Position numbers and translations under genes: made by a program
The notes under the pieces: generated by a model
What the model saw: only the letters and a program-made list of their open reading frames with translations
What the model was told of the DNA's origin: nothing
Databases searched by the model: none
Assembly (NCBI GenBank): GCA_021784755.1
Contig: JAJYHM010000058.1
Location: 1 to 49,502 of the forward strand
Direction: 5' to 3'
Source of the DNA: Pseudomonadota bacterium
GTDB lineage: Bacteria; Pseudomonadota; Gammaproteobacteria; Acidiferrobacterales; Acidiferrobacteraceae
DNA length: 49,502 bases
Shown: positions 17,831 to 27,531 of the stretch, one piece after another
Layout of the letters: every line of letters starts with the position of its first letter
Position numbering within the stretch: position 1 is the stretch's first letter

Positions 17831-20479
17831 TTATGTAGCCAGGCAACTCTCGCAGCCATCCGCACGCAAGAGCGGACCTGCCAGATTGCCTGCATAGCGG
17901 TCGCACCCCGCGTACCGCATAGCCTCACGCTGTTCGATCGTTCCGACCTGGGCGGCCGTCACCGTGGCACCAAGCGCGTGTAAGGTGGTCGTGACCACCA
18001 CCAATGTCTCCACGGTCTCGTGATCCGCCGCGCTATCGAGGGTGAACGACGGGTCCAGCCGGACGAAGCGCGGCGCGAAACTCTTTAGGTACGGTAGGCT
18101 GGAATAACCGCCCCCATACTCGCAGAGCGCGACCTCCAGCCCTTGACGCCGCCATTCATGGAGCGCCTCAAGACCGGTCGCAGGATCGTCCATGAAGTCA
18201 TCCTCACCGATCGCCACGATCACGGCACCTGGGGCCATGCCCAGGTCAACCATGATCGCGCGGAAAGATTCGCGCAGACGCGCGTCGCGGAACGGCTCGG
18301 CGCCTAAGCGGATCAGGACCGGCGGCCTTCTCAGATCACGATCCCGCCAGCGCGAGAGTTCGCGACCGACCTGCCGCAGGGTCCACTCGGCCAGCGATAA
18401 GGCGAGCCCCGCCTCTGTGGCAATCGGCAAGAATTCTTCGGCCTCCAAAACGCCCCGCTCGGCGTGATGCCACTTGAGCGCAGTCTCCATCGCAACGACG
18501 GACTCGTCACTACACTGGCGCACAGGCTGGTAATAAAGCACGAGATCACCCGTACCCAAGGCCTTGTGCAGATCCGCCGCGATCCGCACCTGGTCGCCGG
18601 TCGGTGCATCCATCGCGTCATCGAAACAGTGATATTGGCGGCCCCCTGACCGCTTCGCCCGATACATCGCCGCGTCGCTATTCTTCAAAAGGGCGTCGAC
18701 GTCACGACCATCTTGCGGATAAAGCGCGACCCCGATACTGGCGGTGGTATAGAGCACATGTTCCTCCACGGGATAGGGCTCCGACAGGACTCGCACGAGT
18801 TTGTCGGCGATGAGCGCCGCATCCATGGGCGTCACAAGCGCGGGGGCCAGCACGACGAATTCGTCGCCTCCGAGCCGTCCCACCGTATCCTCGACCCGCA
18901 GAGTCTCGCGGAGACGCTGGGCTACCTGCCGTAAGAGGCGGTCGCCGACGTCGTGACCGAGCGAGTCGTTGACACCCTTGAAGCCGTCGAGATCGATAAA
19001 CATGACCGCAAACAGCTGACCGCTACGTTCGGCGCGGCGTATGAGCTGGTCGACGCGAACCTGGATCAAGGCGCGGCTCGGGAGATCCGTCAAGACATCA
19101 TGGGTAGCGACATGCTCCAACCGGCGTTCCGCCTCCCGGCGTCCGGTGGCGTCGCGCACGGTGCCTATGAAACGGCGCGTGCCGCCTAAGGTAAACTCGG
19201 AGACCCGCAGATCGATCGCGAACTCGGTACCATCCTTGCGCCGTCCCACGAGCTCTCGCCCGATGCCGATCACCCGCGCCTCGCCCGTCTCCCGATAGTG
19301 CCGCAAATAGTCGTCGTGATGGCTGCGATGCGGCTCCGGCATGAGTAGAGCCACGTTATGGCCGATCACCTCCTCGACAGCGTAGCCAAAGAGACGCGTC
19401 ATGGCGGGATTGAAGGTCTCGATGATGCCAAGTTCGGAGATCGTGGCGAGACCCTCGTCGACACCACTCAAGATTGCCTGAATGTAAGCCTCTGTGTCCT
19501 TCAGTTGCGCATGAGCCTCCCGCGCTGCACGTTCCGAGGCCACGAGCGCCCGCACAAGCGGCGTCAGACGCCAGCGCAAAATCGCAAGCGCTGCTGTCAA
19601 TACGGCGATAAGCAAAGGCAAAACCACCGCGAACTGCCGGTACACGGGGGCGTAGAGCAACGCCGTATTCACGGTCAGCACCATCCCAAGCCCGGTCTTA
19701 TCCAAGGGGCGAAAGGCCGCCGCCACCTTTGAGCCAAGATAATTGTGGGTCACTATGAAACCGGTCTGACCGGCCAGGGCCAAGCCCATGGGCAGGAGCT
19801 TCCCCCCATAGGTCCGCGCCATGTCATGGATGGCACGGTGGGGCGACAGGGTGTCCGGGAAGCAACTCATGTCGGCACCGGATGGCCCGCACAAAGCCAC
19901 ATTGGCGCCCCGCTGCAGATGTTGGACTTCGAACAGCACTTTATCGAGCATGGGCAGGGGCACATCGCCCACCGCCCAACCGACGACCGCATGCCGCCGA
20001 TAGACAGGCAAGACGGCGCGCAGCACGAAACCGTGCACATTGTTCCACAAGAGAGTGGCCCCGAGCGCCCCACTCACCGGGAGTCCGGCCGCAGGATGCG
20101 TCATGAAATGGCCGGCGGTGGCGAAGACCTTCCCCGCATTGGTATAGAGCGCGACCCCCAAAAGCCGGAATGCAAGGAAGGAGCGCAGCCCCCGCTCAGC
20201 AGCCTTGCGGGCAGCTACCCGGGGCTTGCCGGTGGTGGCAAGCAGATCGGCGAGGAAAGGGCGGCTCGCCACCACACGCACCCGTAGGTCAGCATCATGG
20301 AGGTCCCGCGCCGCCCACTGGACGCGCAGGGCGAGCTGCGAAACGAGGTTGCGGCGAAGGGCCACATCGGCATTTGTGCGCATGATGGAAAAGACCGCGA
20401 ACCCCGCGACCAGGCCCACGCCCACAACCAGTAAGGCCGCCACGAGAATGATCGCGCGCTCGCGTCGAGCAAACCCCAT
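17831..20479 (-). CDS. Membrane sensor diguanylate cyclase (PAS-GGDEF) with degenerate EAL domain
   Basis: The 882-residue protein starts with a transmembrane helix (about 8-32), a periplasmic sensor region (33-280), a second helix (283-302), a PAS domain (about 330-445), a GGDEF domain (455-615) and an EAL-like domain (632-875). The cyclase site RLGGDEFVVL is intact and preceded by the inhibitory I-site RVED (528-531) at the correct five-residue spacing, so c-di-GMP synthesis is expected. In the EAL domain the signature reads ETALKW rather than EALxRW; the usual DDFGTGYSSL is CEYGGGYSSL, and the VAEGVET region is TAAQVGT. Key metal ligands are missing, so phosphodiesterase activity is unlikely. 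The ATG at 20479 matches the start of the first helix; a longer frame to 20809 is not supported. Confidence 0.88.
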   Translation of the reverse strand: MGFARRERAIILVAALLVVGVGLVAGFAVFSIMRTNADVALRRNLVSQLALRVQWAARDLHDADLRVRVVASRPFLADLLATTGKPRVAARKAAERGLRSFLAFRLLGVALYTNAGKVFATAGHFMTHPAAGLPVSGALGATLLWNNVHGFVLRAVLPVYRRHAVVGWAVGDVPLPMLDKVLFEVQHLQRGANVALCGPSGADMSCFPDTLSPHRAIHDMARTYGGKLLPMGLALAGQTGFIVTHNYLGSKVAAAFRPLDKTGLGMVLTVNTALLYAPVYRQFAVVLPLLIAVLTAALAILRWRLTPLVRALVASERAAREAHAQLKDTEAYIQAILSGVDEGLATISELGIIETFNPAMTRLFGYAVEEVIGHNVALLMPEPHRSHHDDYLRHYRETGEARVIGIGRELVGRRKDGTEFAIDLRVSEFTLGGTRRFIGTVRDATGRREAERRLEHVATHDVLTDLPSRALIQVRVDQLIRRAERSGQLFAVMFIDLDGFKGVNDSLGHDVGDRLLRQVAQRLRETLRVEDTVGRLGGDEFVVLAPALVTPMDAALIADKLVRVLSEPYPVEEHVLYTTASIGVALYPQDGRDVDALLKNSDAAMYRAKRSGGRQYHCFDDAMDAPTGDQVRIAADLHKALGTGDLVLYYQPVRQCSDESVVAMETALKWHHAERGVLEAEEFLPIATEAGLALSLAEWTLRQVGRELSRWRDRDLRRPPVLIRLGAEPFRDARLRESFRAIMVDLGMAPGAVIVAIGEDDFMDDPATGLEALHEWRRQGLEVALCEYGGGYSSLPYLKSFAPRFVRLDPSFTLDSAADHETVETLVVVTTTLHALGATVTAAQVGTIEQREAMRYAGCDRYAGNLAGPLLRADGCESCLAT

Positions 20480-20784
20480 TATCCAAGCCCCCCGGATACA
20501 GATACCCTGCCCGCGACCCTTATCTGCCCGCGCTTCCGCGGACCCGCGTGGCAACTGCACCCCTGCTCGTTTGACAAATATCACTATTAGGGGCGATCGT
20601 ACGCCTCGCGACGCCTTTTTACGAAATCCAAGCCCCACGCCTCCGACCGACAAGCGCCCTCGCCCTCCGCAGTATAAAAGGCGGCGGCCTACAAGAAAAC
20701 CGTATAATGAGTGTGGTTTACGGGCAAAGACCCGGTGAACGCGGGCACGGCGAGCGTCATGCACTCGACAAACGGGGGTCACGG

Positions 20785-20800
20785 GGGCTGAGACCTTGGA
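20785..20800 (+). repeat. 16 bp direct repeat, copy 1
   Basis: GGGCTGAGACCTTGGA recurs at 20981-20996 with one change (T to C at position 5). Both copies lie in the unassigned spacer between the cyclase and peroxidase genes, 196 bp apart. Confidence 0.6.
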
Positions 20801-20980
20801 TACCCCCATGGAACGCGCTGGAACAGGCGCGCCGCCTCCCGCTACGCGCAGGAACGCCTCTTGGGCCGCCCGCTCAAAGCCTGGTGCCAGCGCCGCTCAC
20901 GGGGAGCTTAAGGCCTCGACAGCATCGTTCGGGAGCGCGTCACGACCGTGGCGCTCGGGGCAACGGCCAGTAGACGACCC

Positions 20981-20996
20981 GGGCCGAGACCTTGGA
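20981..20996 (+). repeat. 16 bp direct repeat, copy 2
   Basis: GGGCCGAGACCTTGGA, 15 of 16 identical to the copy at 20785. Role unknown; it may be part of a structured transcript or chance similarity in GC-rich DNA. Confidence 0.55.
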
Positions 20997-21078
20997 CGCA
21001 GCCGGCGGGCAAAGTGGAGGGGCGCCGGCTTCACAGCAAAAAGGGCCTTCCCACGGGACCGTCGCTCATCGCCTGCCG

Positions 21079-22188
21079 CTACTCACGATTCAAAGGCAGG
21101 GCCGCGTTCAAGGTAACCGGCAACCGCGGCATAGTCTGCCGGGGAGGGCGACCAGTCAGAGTATCGAGAAAGGCGACGATCTCGCGCACCTGGGGCACCG
21201 TGAGCTTTTTGTCGAGTTGCACCCGGGCCATGACACGGACCGCCTGCGACAAAGTATCCACTGAGCCGTTATTGAAATAAGGTGCTCTAAGCGCCACGTC
21301 GCGCCACGATTGCACGATCCACATGTGCTTGTCGGCGGCCTTATGTGTGACCTTATAGCGGCCCAAATGAGCCATGAGGTGATACTCAGCGACGTATTTG
21401 TTGTTCGTATAGATCGGGAATTTCATAAAGAACCCCTGCCCCATCGGGGTCTTAGGCCCATTGAACATGGGTCCGCTATGGCACGCGATGCAGCCCAGCT
21501 CCTGCACGTCGACGAAGCCCTTGCGCGCCTCCGGACTTATGGCGTTACGGTCGCCTTTTGCATAGCGATCGAACGGACTGTTGGGGGTGACCAGGGTTCG
21601 TTCATAGGTGGCGACCGCCTGGGCGATGTGACCGAAGGACACGGGGTGCGGGCCGCCGAAGACGCGCTTGAACTGCCGACGATAACCGGCGATGGCATCG
21701 ATCCGCGCAGCGACCGCTTGGCCATTCGGCATGCCCATCTCTTTGGGGTTCAAGATCGGTGCCTTCGCCTGCGCCTCGAGCGAGGCCGCACGCCCATCCC
21801 AGAATTGAACCGAGAGAAAGGCCGCGTTGAAGACCGTGGGCGTACTGCGCGAAGTATCGAGACGCCCATTCACCCCTTGCGAAAATTTCCGATTGTCGGT
21901 GCCGGTACCCATAACATCGTGACATGAATTGCAAGACACCGTGCCGGTGCTGGAGAGCCGAGGGTCGAAATAAAGCTCCTTACCCAGCGAAATCTTGGCG
22001 GGCGTCATGGGGTCACCGGCCGGTACCGGCGGCTTGTTCGGCAACACCAAGCTGCGCAAGGCCTGCTGTGACAGCGTCACAGTCTCTGCGGTGGCTGCGG
22101 CGCTCATCATCATCGCGCCCCCAATTGTTAGGTAGGCGGCGGCGGTAAACGTCCCGCTCCACGCCCACATAGCGTCTTTTCGATCCAT
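21079..22188 (-). CDS. Di-haem cytochrome c peroxidase
   Basis: Periplasmic enzyme that reduces hydrogen peroxide with electrons from cytochrome c. The 369-residue precursor has an N-terminal hydrophobic export segment (about 10-36), then two haem c attachment motifs, CNSCH (about residue 94) and CIACH (about 240), the CCP/MauG arrangement. MSAAATAE gives a plausible signal peptidase site. ATG at 22188 has GGGGAGCGC upstream; a longer frame to 22278 lacks support. It stands alone between two long spacers, so its link to the sulfur or nif genes is unclear; peroxide protection of nitrogenase is only a possibility. Confidence 0.9.
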   Translation of the reverse strand: MDRKDAMWAWSGTFTAAAYLTIGGAMMMSAAATAETVTLSQQALRSLVLPNKPPVPAGDPMTPAKISLGKELYFDPRLSSTGTVSCNSCHDVMGTGTDNRKFSQGVNGRLDTSRSTPTVFNAAFLSVQFWDGRAASLEAQAKAPILNPKEMGMPNGQAVAARIDAIAGYRRQFKRVFGGPHPVSFGHIAQAVATYERTLVTPNSPFDRYAKGDRNAISPEARKGFVDVQELGCIACHSGPMFNGPKTPMGQGFFMKFPIYTNNKYVAEYHLMAHLGRYKVTHKAADKHMWIVQSWRDVALRAPYFNNGSVDTLSQAVRVMARVQLDKKLTVPQVREIVAFLDTLTGRPPRQTMPRLPVTLNAALPLNRE

Positions 22189-22717
22189 GATTTTGCGCTC
22201 CCCAGGCCCCGCTGGCCCCGTTATCTCTATTCCATAGGCGTCCAATCTGACACATCCCGCACCTGCGCAGCCCCCCACGATGGCTTCCGCAGGCGGATGG
22301 CGCGGCTCGCGAGACCCCGACCAAACGCGTTAGACAATACACCCGACCGCCGGGCCGCGTATCCACCTATCATGCCCCTTGTCGGGCCCCCAAAGTCTCC
22401 TGCGCGGCCTTTTTGCGCCATCAGAGTAAGCCCCGAGCAACCTGCGACTTTAGTCGCGGGAGGGATTGCGCTCCATTGACTGTATCGCCTGCAGGGCATG
22501 CCGAGGCGAATAGATAACGAGGAATGGCCGGGCAAGCTTAAGGTCTTGAGGCAGGTGTATGGGAAGCGAGCCCGCCGGCCGATCCGGCCGCCGGTCGAAC
22601 GCGACCGAGATATATCGGGCCAGGCGCCCAAGCCTCCGTGGTAAGCTCCGACATGCCCCGCGATCGAGACATTGCGTGCTCTCTGGAACAAAACCCGCGG
22701 CTTCAGGGCGCTTTATT
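22189..22717. other. Intergenic region between peroxidase gene and nifQ
   Basis: About 530 bp with no convincing gene on either strand. The main structure is the palindrome at 22444-22457 described separately. No clear terminator with a T-run was found for the long nifH-to-nifQ operon, which must end here. Confidence 0.5.
22444..22480 (+). repeat. Possible solo end of an IS200/IS605-type element
   Basis: GCGACTTTAGTCGC is a palindrome followed by GGG and, 23 bp after the palindrome, TTGAC. The order stem-CTTTAG-stem, G-run, TTGAC is the same as at the right edge of the window (49364-49395, opposite strand) and resembles right ends of IS200/IS605 or tnpB-only elements. No transposase is nearby, so this would be a remnant. 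An ordinary hairpin is the alternative. Confidence 0.3.
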
Positions 22718-23254
22718 TTACTCGGCGCCGAAACAGGCTGCGTAGTCCGCGCATACGCCACAACTTGGGGCCTTGCACAAGACCACCCTCTCTCGCCGAC
22801 AGAGCTCCTTATAGAAGAACTTCTTCCATTTCATGTTATCGACATTCTTTTCGTAGAGCGGAGTAAAGTGGCGTTTCAAGAGCCAGGACAACTCCTCGCG
22901 CCCCGCGAGCCCCATGTCCTGCCAAAGGTGATTGTCGCCCAGGCAAGCGGTGGCGATCGTGTTAGCAAGCCAGAACGTCTCCTTTGAATCATCGGCGCGG
23001 GACACAAGTAGAAGCTCCACAAGTTCGCCGTGCTCGTCGGCGCGCAAGGCTACGCATGCGCCAGCCTCCACAATCGTCTCGTCGAGATGGAACCGTTCGC
23101 CCAGATATCGCCGTCTTAGGGCCGCGAACTCGTGCGGATCGAGACCAAGCGTCCGGAAACGCGCAGTCACGCCCGCAAATGCGCGTACCAATGCGCTGTC
23201 GATCGCGCCCGTCGCCGCACAAGATGCTTCATGCCCAGGTCCGGCTGTAGCCAT
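22718..23254 (-). CDS. nifQ: NifQ, molybdenum donor for FeMo-cofactor synthesis
   Basis: Iron-sulfur protein that channels molybdenum to the NifEN/NifH assembly step. The 178-residue protein ends with CKAPSCGVCADYAAC, the C-x4-C-x2-C-x5-C motif that defines NifQ and holds its Mo-Fe-S cluster. ATG at 23254 has GGAGGATAGGG upstream; the longer frame to 23353 overlaps fdxB and is rejected. It is the last gene of the operon that starts at nifH. Confidence 0.93.
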   Translation of the reverse strand: MATAGPGHEASCAATGAIDSALVRAFAGVTARFRTLGLDPHEFAALRRRYLGERFHLDETIVEAGACVALRADEHGELVELLLVSRADDSKETFWLANTIATACLGDNHLWQDMGLAGREELSWLLKRHFTPLYEKNVDNMKWKKFFYKELCRRERVVLCKAPSCGVCADYAACFGAE

Positions 23255-23258
23255 GGCC

Positions 23259-23576
23259 CTATCCTCCGTCCTGCATGGGTGTGTGGGTATAGCACTTCTT
23301 CGGGCAAATCTTCGCGCACGCCTCGCAGCCCACACAGTTCCTTGGCTGCGCAATGGTCATGACCTTCTTCTCGTATTCCCGGTCGTCATCGTCGTCCGCC
23401 CCGACGGCGAGAGCTACGGTCGCACCCTCGTCGGTCACGCCCACGAGTTGCAGGACGTCGCGTCCGCACACCCGGTAGCAACGCCCGCAGCCTATACACT
23501 TGTCGCGGTTCAAGCCCTGCACGAACCGGGGGACCCAACTCCGTCCGTCCGGCATGGTGACCGCGATGTCAGCCAC
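23259..23576 (-). CDS. fdxB: Nif-specific ferredoxin III (2x[4Fe-4S])
   Basis: Low-potential electron carrier of about 105 residues. Two cysteine clusters, CIGCGRCYRVCGRD and CVGCEACAKICPK, bind 4Fe-4S clusters; an acidic insert (AVGADDDDDREYEKK) separates them as in FdxB. GTG at 23576 has GGAGG 5 nt upstream and overlaps the preceding gene's stop by a few bases. It sits between the DUF683 gene and nifQ, the normal place for fdxB in proteobacterial nif clusters. It is expected to serve cofactor synthesis rather than nitrogenase turnover. Confidence 0.9.
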   Translation of the reverse strand: MADIAVTMPDGRSWVPRFVQGLNRDKCIGCGRCYRVCGRDVLQLVGVTDEGATVALAVGADDDDDREYEKKVMTIAQPRNCVGCEACAKICPKKCYTHTPMQDGG

Positions 23577-23793
23577 TATCGCCTCCCACCCCCGCGAGTT
23601 CGGTGCGTGCCGCAGCCAAGGCTTGGTAAGCCTCATGGGTGCAAGCGGCCACGTCGCGGATTGTCTCCCATCCGATCGGAAGCTCCTCGGCGAGGTCGTG
23701 GAGCCGCATCTTGTGTTCGATGGCCTGGGCGCTCAGTTTCTTGATGCGCTTCTTCAGGGTTTCGATGTCATCGTCGGCAAGCCTTGCGCTCAT
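23569..23793 (-). CDS. Nif-associated DUF683 (CCE_0567-type) small protein
   Basis: 74 residues, mainly two predicted helices (LKKRIKKLSAQAIEHKMRLHDL, then the segment ending IRDVAACTHEAYQAL). This matches the small helical family found just downstream of the DUF269 gene in most Mo-nif clusters. Members are thought to bind a metal or to act as a clamp in cofactor assembly, but the function is not settled. It overlaps fdxB by 8 nt and follows the DUF269 gene by 4 nt. Confidence 0.88.
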   Translation of the reverse strand: MSARLADDDIETLKKRIKKLSAQAIEHKMRLHDLAEELPIGWETIRDVAACTHEAYQALAAARTELAGVGGDSG

Positions 23794-23797
23794 GGCC

Positions 23798-24274
23798 TCA
23801 GCCTCCGTAGTTGGCCAGATCGGGATATTGCAGAATCATGGCGACCGCAGCCGCGACGATCTTCTCGCCCTCCGCGCCGAGAGCAGCGAGTGTCGGGTAG
23901 CCGTAGCGGTGCACGTCACGCAAGTGCTTATTCACGACCACGAGGCGTCCCGCGAGCAGCACGAGGCGCCCGAAACCCTCATGGTGCATCTTGATCATGG
24001 GCTGGGCCATGACGCCGGTGCGGCGCTCAACACAGAGCCCCACGGCGTTATAGAAGAGCTCGAGACGCCAGAGCGTCTCTGGGTCCGGGTCGCCAATAAT
24101 GGGCATCTCCTTGCGCTTGACCTTGTCGACGACATAGGGTTCGAGCAGGTCGGACTCGGTCTTTCCGTCCCAGGCCCCATGAGTGTCCTGCGCCCGCCAT
24201 TGCTTCACGAGCTCCTGGACAAAGGGCAACTGGAGGACGGCCTCGTCTTCCAAAACAGCCTCACTGTGCGCCAT
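23798..24274 (-). CDS. NifX-associated nitrogen fixation protein (DUF269)
   Basis: About 158 residues; family of soluble proteins encoded directly after nifX in nif clusters, with no assigned activity. Recognised from [18 protein letters not shown] near the N-terminus and [21 protein letters not shown] in the second half. ATG at 24274 follows AGAGGTGGG and lies within the last codons of nifX (14 nt overlap), so translation is coupled. A longer frame to 24310 lies inside nifX and is not used. Confidence 0.9.
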   Translation of the reverse strand: MAHSEAVLEDEAVLQLPFVQELVKQWRAQDTHGAWDGKTESDLLEPYVVDKVKRKEMPIIGDPDPETLWRLELFYNAVGLCVERRTGVMAQPMIKMHHEGFGRLVLLAGRLVVVNKHLRDVHRYGYPTLAALGAEGEKIVAAAVAMILQYPDLANYGG

Positions 24275-24677
24275 GGCCCACCTCTTCATCCAAAGCAAAC
24301 GTGCGCTCACGACCTTTCAACAAGGCCTTGCGCAGCCACGGCGGCGGCGTACCAGCCAAAACCGTGCGCAACTGTGCCAGGAGATCCTCGATCAGCTCCG
24401 GACTCGAGACCTTGACCGGATGCACATTCTTCGCGACCACGCGGGCCGCGCCCGATCCCCCTATGGCGGCGACATAAAGAATGGCGCAATCGGCAACCGC
24501 CTCGAGCTTGGGCCCGAGCTTGTCTTCGTTGCCATCCTCATTGAGTTCTCCGTCGAATTCATGCACCTCCACGCACTCGTAGCCGTCCTCCGATATCTCA
24601 TAGACGGCGATGTTCTTGGCCCAACCGAAATGGGCGTCGACGCGCTTCATATCCTGTGTTGCGAACGCAATCTTCAT
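24261..24677 (-). CDS. nifX: NifX, NifB-cofactor carrier
   Basis: Small soluble protein that binds NifB-co and VK-cluster intermediates during FeMo-co synthesis. The 138 residues form a NifX/NafY-type domain: MKIAFATQD at the start, [15 protein letters not shown], then [17 protein letters not shown]. The same fold is fused to the C-terminus of NifB in this window. It follows nifN by 6 nt and overlaps the DUF269 gene. Confidence 0.93.
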   Translation of the reverse strand: MKIAFATQDMKRVDAHFGWAKNIAVYEISEDGYECVEVHEFDGELNEDGNEDKLGPKLEAVADCAILYVAAIGGSGAARVVAKNVHPVKVSSPELIEDLLAQLRTVLAGTPPPWLRKALLKGRERTFALDEEVGHGAQ

Positions 24678-24683
24678 GGCGAT

Positions 24684-26111
24684 TCAAGCCTCTTTAATGG
24701 AATGATGACTTTGACAAGAGCCGGCGCATGTCACGTCTCCCGTCGCGGGCTTGTGGCAGGGGTCTTTCGCGACGCGGGAGTCCGCGTCGGCCGGCCGTAA
24801 CTCATGACCATGGGCAAGAAAGATATTGCCAACCTCGAAGACGAGATCGCGCGTACCCTTGTAGCCCACGATGACGCGGTGCGCGGCCCCCAGGCGATCA
24901 AAGATCGGCAGGCCCATGCGCAAGAACGGAATACCCAGGCGCTGCGCCGCCTGGCGTCCATGCGAATGGGTGATCAAAAGGTCGCAACCGAAGGCCTGCG
25001 CCTCCAAGTCCTCGAGATCACCGAGATGCGCGCCTTCCGCGGCAAGCCACGCGAGCACCGGAGACTCGGTGGTGGTGACGGCCGCGGCCAGCTCGCATCC
25101 CATATCCTTGCACCACGCCCCCAAGGCCCACAGCAGGTCCGGTTCAGCACCGATGGCGACACGTTTGCCGCCGAAGAAGAAGTGGGCATCGAGCATGGCA
25201 TCCACAAGCTGGCTGCGCTCACGACGATACTTGTCGGGCACCGCCCGCCCGGATAAGGCGCTCAAATACGCCAAGAAATCGTCGGTGGCTGCAAGTCCCG
25301 TGAGGCGGTCGAAGATTCGAGTCGGAACCCCCGTCTTTTCCGCCAGCACTCGGGCCGCCGGCCGCATCTGTTCGCCAATGGCGATAGCGGCCTCCGACGC
25401 CCCGATCCGTGCGATGTCTGCGGGGGTGGTGCCACCAAGACTCGTGGGGCTGAAGTCCACCGGCACGTGGCCATCGAGTGAACCGGACAGATCGGGCAGC
25501 ACGAGCGGAGACAAGCCGAAATCGATGACGATGGCGCGCAGCTCCGCGATGTCCCCCGGGGTCACATGGCAACCGGGTAGAATGGTCACCTGACCCTTGA
25601 CGGTCGCCACGGGCGCTGTGAGCGATTCGATAATGGCGGTCACGGCCTTGGCCCAACCGTCCTGGAAGGCCCCCTGATAATCGGGCGTCGAGACATAGAC
25701 AATCGGCATGTCGAGCTCTGGATGCGCCCCCTTGGTCACCCGCAGATCACCCGCGACGTCGTCACCCTTGGTCTCTGTAAGCCCTGTCGAAGCGATACCG
25801 ATGAACGCAGGCTTGGCGCGCTTGTGGATGTTGAGAAGTGCCTTTTCGATGTTCTCCCCGCCGCCGAGTATGGTCGTGACCTCGTTCATGGCGGTCGTCT
25901 GCAGCGGGATGGACTCGCGAAAGTGGCGGACGAACAAGACCAGCCCGAAGGCCGTGCATCCCTGCGACCCATGAAAGACCGGCATGGACCCGGCGATGCC
26001 AAGAAAGGCAAGCGCCGCCCCAAGGGGTTGACTCATCTTCAGGGGGTTGACCGTGCAGGCCTTACTTGCGGGCTGCGCGGCGCGCTCATGAATGGCGGCC
26101 GAGGCGATCAT
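24684..26111 (-). CDS. nifN: FeMo-cofactor scaffold subunit NifN
   Basis: Beta subunit of the NifEN scaffold on which NifB-co matures into FeMo-co. The 475-residue protein is a NifK homologue: [20 protein letters not shown] near residue 20 and [11 protein letters not shown], with cluster-ligating cysteines conserved. ATG at 26111 overlaps the nifE stop by 4 nt (ATGA) and has AAGGGG upstream; the frame extending to 26132 is not needed. Confidence 0.95.
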   Translation of the reverse strand: MIASAAIHERAAQPASKACTVNPLKMSQPLGAALAFLGIAGSMPVFHGSQGCTAFGLVLFVRHFRESIPLQTTAMNEVTTILGGGENIEKALLNIHKRAKPAFIGIASTGLTETKGDDVAGDLRVTKGAHPELDMPIVYVSTPDYQGAFQDGWAKAVTAIIESLTAPVATVKGQVTILPGCHVTPGDIAELRAIVIDFGLSPLVLPDLSGSLDGHVPVDFSPTSLGGTTPADIARIGASEAAIAIGEQMRPAARVLAEKTGVPTRIFDRLTGLAATDDFLAYLSALSGRAVPDKYRRERSQLVDAMLDAHFFFGGKRVAIGAEPDLLWALGAWCKDMGCELAAAVTTTESPVLAWLAAEGAHLGDLEDLEAQAFGCDLLITHSHGRQAAQRLGIPFLRMGLPIFDRLGAAHRVIVGYKGTRDLVFEVGNIFLAHGHELRPADADSRVAKDPCHKPATGDVTCAGSCQSHHSIKEA

Positions 26112-27502
26112 GACACCCCTTCCGCATCCCATGGCGCCGGACGGCGCACCTGCCCCCAGATCGGGTTGTAGAGGGCCTTATCGATCTCGGCCACCAGGGC
26201 CACCATGCCATCGTAACCGGCGTAGGCGTGATGCCGCTCCTGATTGATGTCGAGCCATGGAACCTTGGCCTTTAGGGCCACGAACTGCGAGCGTCCGCCC
26301 GACAACATGATGTCGGCGCGTGCGTCCTTCAGCAATTTGTACATCTCGCGCGGCGTCATATCCTCGATCATATGGGCCTCGTCACCCATGATATTTTTGA
26401 TGCGTTCCTTATCTTCCTTGGTCGATTTCTTGACGCTCGTGCCGACGATCTCGATGCCGATTTCCTGGAGCGCCGCCACCACCGACCAGGACTTCACGCC
26501 ACCTGTGATCAAAAGTACGCGCTTGCCCTGCAGTCTCGGTCGGTAGGCTTCAAGTCGCGCCCAGGCACGCGCCTCCTCGCGGGCGACCAGAACCTCGACG
26601 CGCGCGCTAAGATCCGCAGGTGCGTCACGGGCCACGAGCAGCCGCGCGATCTCGCGCAGCGCCTCGCTCATATCCGACACGCCATAGAATGAACCCTCGA
26701 AGAACGGGATGCCGTAACGCTCCTCCATCTTGCGCGCCACATTGATCATGGCCTTGGAGCACACCATCATGGCCGCGCGGGCGCGATGGGACGAAGCTAC
26801 TTCGTGATAACGCGCATCGCCACTGATGCACGCCAGAACCCGAATGCCAAGCTCGGCAAGCAGGGGTTTGACCTGCCAGAGCTCCCCGGCCAGGTTGTAT
26901 TCGCCGATAATGTTAATGTCGTAAGGCGTCGTGTACCCTGGCTCCTCGGTTCCTATGACGTATTCGAGCAGTGCCTCGCCCGCAAGTTTGTTGCCTAAGT
27001 TCTTGCTGCCGACAAAACCCGGCGCATTGACCGGGATGATGGGCTTTCCGAAACGGGCACTCGCGGCCTTGCACAAAGCCTCGATGTCGTCCCCTATGAG
27101 GGCCGTCACGCACGTTTGATAGACGAACACCGCCGGCGGATCGTATTTGGCGAGGATCTCCTTTATAGCGCGAAACAAGCGCTTTTCCCCACCGAACACC
27201 ACATCTGTCTCGTTGATGTCGGTTGTGAATCCGGTCCGGTAGAGGAGCGGACCGGAGGACTTCGCCCCGCGGTTGTCCCAGGAGTTGCCCTCGCAGGCAA
27301 TGGGTCCATGCACCAGGTGAGCGACATCGGTGATGGGCTGCAAGGCAATCTTGGCCCCATCGAAGGCGCAACCGCCGGCCGCCGCGCCGGGTTGCAGGGC
27401 CTGCGTGCAGCCTTTCTTGCGCTCCCGGTCGCCCTTCGTCAGATTCTTGCCGCAAGCGGGCTCGTTGAAGACCTGCTGCACGGTATTCGCCAAGCTATCC
27501 AT
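26108..27502 (-). CDS. nifE: FeMo-cofactor scaffold subunit NifE
   Basis: Alpha subunit of the NifEN scaffold, homologous to NifD. The 464 residues begin with the Cys-containing region [19 protein letters not shown], followed by [15 protein letters not shown] and [15 protein letters not shown], typical for NifE. CTGGAGG precedes the ATG at 27502. It is third in the block nifK-ferredoxin-nifE-nifN-nifX and coupled to nifN by a 4 nt overlap. Confidence 0.95.
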   Translation of the reverse strand: MDSLANTVQQVFNEPACGKNLTKGDRERKKGCTQALQPGAAAGGCAFDGAKIALQPITDVAHLVHGPIACEGNSWDNRGAKSSGPLLYRTGFTTDINETDVVFGGEKRLFRAIKEILAKYDPPAVFVYQTCVTALIGDDIEALCKAASARFGKPIIPVNAPGFVGSKNLGNKLAGEALLEYVIGTEEPGYTTPYDINIIGEYNLAGELWQVKPLLAELGIRVLACISGDARYHEVASSHRARAAMMVCSKAMINVARKMEERYGIPFFEGSFYGVSDMSEALREIARLLVARDAPADLSARVEVLVAREEARAWARLEAYRPRLQGKRVLLITGGVKSWSVVAALQEIGIEIVGTSVKKSTKEDKERIKNIMGDEAHMIEDMTPREMYKLLKDARADIMLSGGRSQFVALKAKVPWLDINQERHHAYAGYDGMVALVAEIDKALYNPIWGQVRRPAPWDAEGVS

Positions 27503-27531
27503 GTCGCCTCCAGACGTTCAGCAGCGCCTTG

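Larger units (their letters stand above)
20480..21078. other. Intergenic region without a convincing gene
   Basis: About 600 bp between two genes that both read leftward. It contains a consensus TATAAT at 20703-20708 on the plus strand, no matching -35, and a 16 bp repeat. Several short frames exist but none looks like a protein. It could hold a small RNA; nothing more can be supported. Confidence 0.5.

Noticed and set aside
20774-20830. Sequence resembling a TPP riboswitch (GGGGCTGAGA then ACCCCC)
   Set aside because: The second conserved half of the THI box (ACCTGAT and the GTAGGGA-type segment) is missing and no thiamine gene follows.
22227-22691. 154-codon open frame in the spacer before nifQ
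   Set aside because: No ribosome site, no domain, and the palindrome at 22444 lies inside it.
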